In this document: in pieces, positions 63,881 through 64,000 of the stretch | Layout: every line of letters starts with the position of its first letter | How positions within the stretch are numbered: position 1 is the first letter of the stretch | NCBI RefSeq assembly: GCF_900110495.1 | Contig: NZ_FODX01000001.1 | Span: forward strand, 1,178,001 to 1,242,000 | Direction: 5' to 3' | DNA from: Nitrosovibrio sp. Nv6 | GTDB taxonomy: Bacteria > Pseudomonadota > Gammaproteobacteria > Burkholderiales > Nitrosomonadaceae | DNA length: 64,000 nucleotides | Position numbers and translations under genes: made by a program | The notes under the pieces: model-generated | Databases searched by the model: none | What the model was told of the DNA's origin: nothing | The model's input: the letters and a program-made list of their open reading frames with translations, nothing else

Positions 63881-64000
63881 CTATCTTTCGCCCGCGAGTC
63901 CTTCTGTATCGGCGAAAATTCGCTTGGCAATGTTCTCCAGCTCAAATGGACCATCGCGGCCGTAGGTGACGCACTTTTCGTATTCCGCCACCACGAAACA
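63881..64000 (-). CDS. 3' end of an unidentified gene (partial)
   Basis: The minus-strand frame entering from the window edge gives 39 residues: it ends YGRDGPFELENIAKRIFADT, then EGLAGER and stop. It runs toward the EncFtn-like gene, 48 bases away. I cannot place the family from the tail alone; it does not look like the end of an encapsulin shell protein. Confidence 0.45.
   Translation of the reverse strand, partial: CFVVAEYEKCVTYGRDGPFELENIAKRIFADTEGLAGER

Noticed and set aside
63881..64000. Encapsulin shell gene next to the EncFtn-like gene
   Set aside because: The visible 39 C-terminal residues do not resemble an encapsulin end.
1..64000. tRNA or rRNA genes
   Set aside because: No T-arm GGTTCGANNCC with a matching cloverleaf was found except the tRNA-like part of tmRNA.

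Overview
The window looks like chromosomal DNA of a betaproteobacterium, probably an ammonia oxidiser of the Nitrosomonadaceae such as Nitrosospira. This is an inference from gene content, from the tmRNA tag ANDERYALAA (the betaproteobacterial type), and from general protein resemblance; no search was run. Most genes are ordinary housekeeping genes with moderate-to-high GC. One block, about 44.1-49.7 kb, is clearly more AT-rich and has the marks of a genomic island.

Region 1 (1-12.9 kb) is core. A minus-strand run holds thpR-ispF-ispD (isoprenoid precursors), zapD, and coaE-pilD-corC. A ccsA-like gene (ypjD) diverges from ffh. Then come a DUF192 gene, dut and coaBC on the minus strand, divergent from radC, rpmB and rpmG, closed by a strong bidirectional terminator facing a fatty acid desaturase. 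Region 2 (13-31 kb) is accessory and envelope-related: isochorismatase-like hydrolase, small membrane proteins, an SDR-DoxX fusion, DUF421, several low-complexity exported proteins, a zinc alcohol dehydrogenase, a Tat-type SGNH hydrolase, a 1287-residue fusion of glycosidase, glycosyltransferase and UGM-like flavoenzyme, a frameshifted glycosyltransferase remnant, YihY, a tyrosinase with two PPC domains plus a coupled 80-residue partner, and RtcA next to an MJ1316-domain protein.

Region 3 (31-42.5 kb) holds a MerR/VIT-VWA pair, an XRE regulator coupled to a 73-residue protein and followed by a SLOG-like protein, a bifunctional PutA without the DNA-binding domain, an alpha/alpha-toroid protein of unknown role, an isoaspartyl peptidase and a small P-loop kinase.

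Region 4 (42.5-50 kb) is the mobile region. An IS4-family element with 21-bp ends and a 9-bp target duplication has inserted into one of two long direct repeats. Both repeats carry the last 19 bp of ssrA (tmRNA) plus its terminator. Between them lies an AT-rich island whose main gene encodes a 1252-residue protein with an N-terminal PD-(D/E)XK-like nuclease domain, a STAND-type P-loop NTPase and a long helical C-terminus. This architecture is that of Avs-like antiviral STAND proteins, and it is the best candidate here for an undescribed defence system. No integrase was found in the island.

Region 5 (50-64 kb) is core again. A gph/mupP-like phosphatase, ubiG and a methylthioadenosine/SAH deaminase-like gene lie on the minus strand, with ompA-like and gyrA divergent. 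Then follows the amino acid series serC-serA-pheA-hisC-aroG-tyrA, with overlapping or closely spaced genes leading to serine, phenylalanine and tyrosine. The order gyrA-serC-pheA-hisC-tyrA with ubiG and a phosphatase on the other side resembles pseudomonads. The window ends with an encapsulated-ferritin-like gene that lacks an evident encapsulin-targeting tail, and the 3' end of one more gene.
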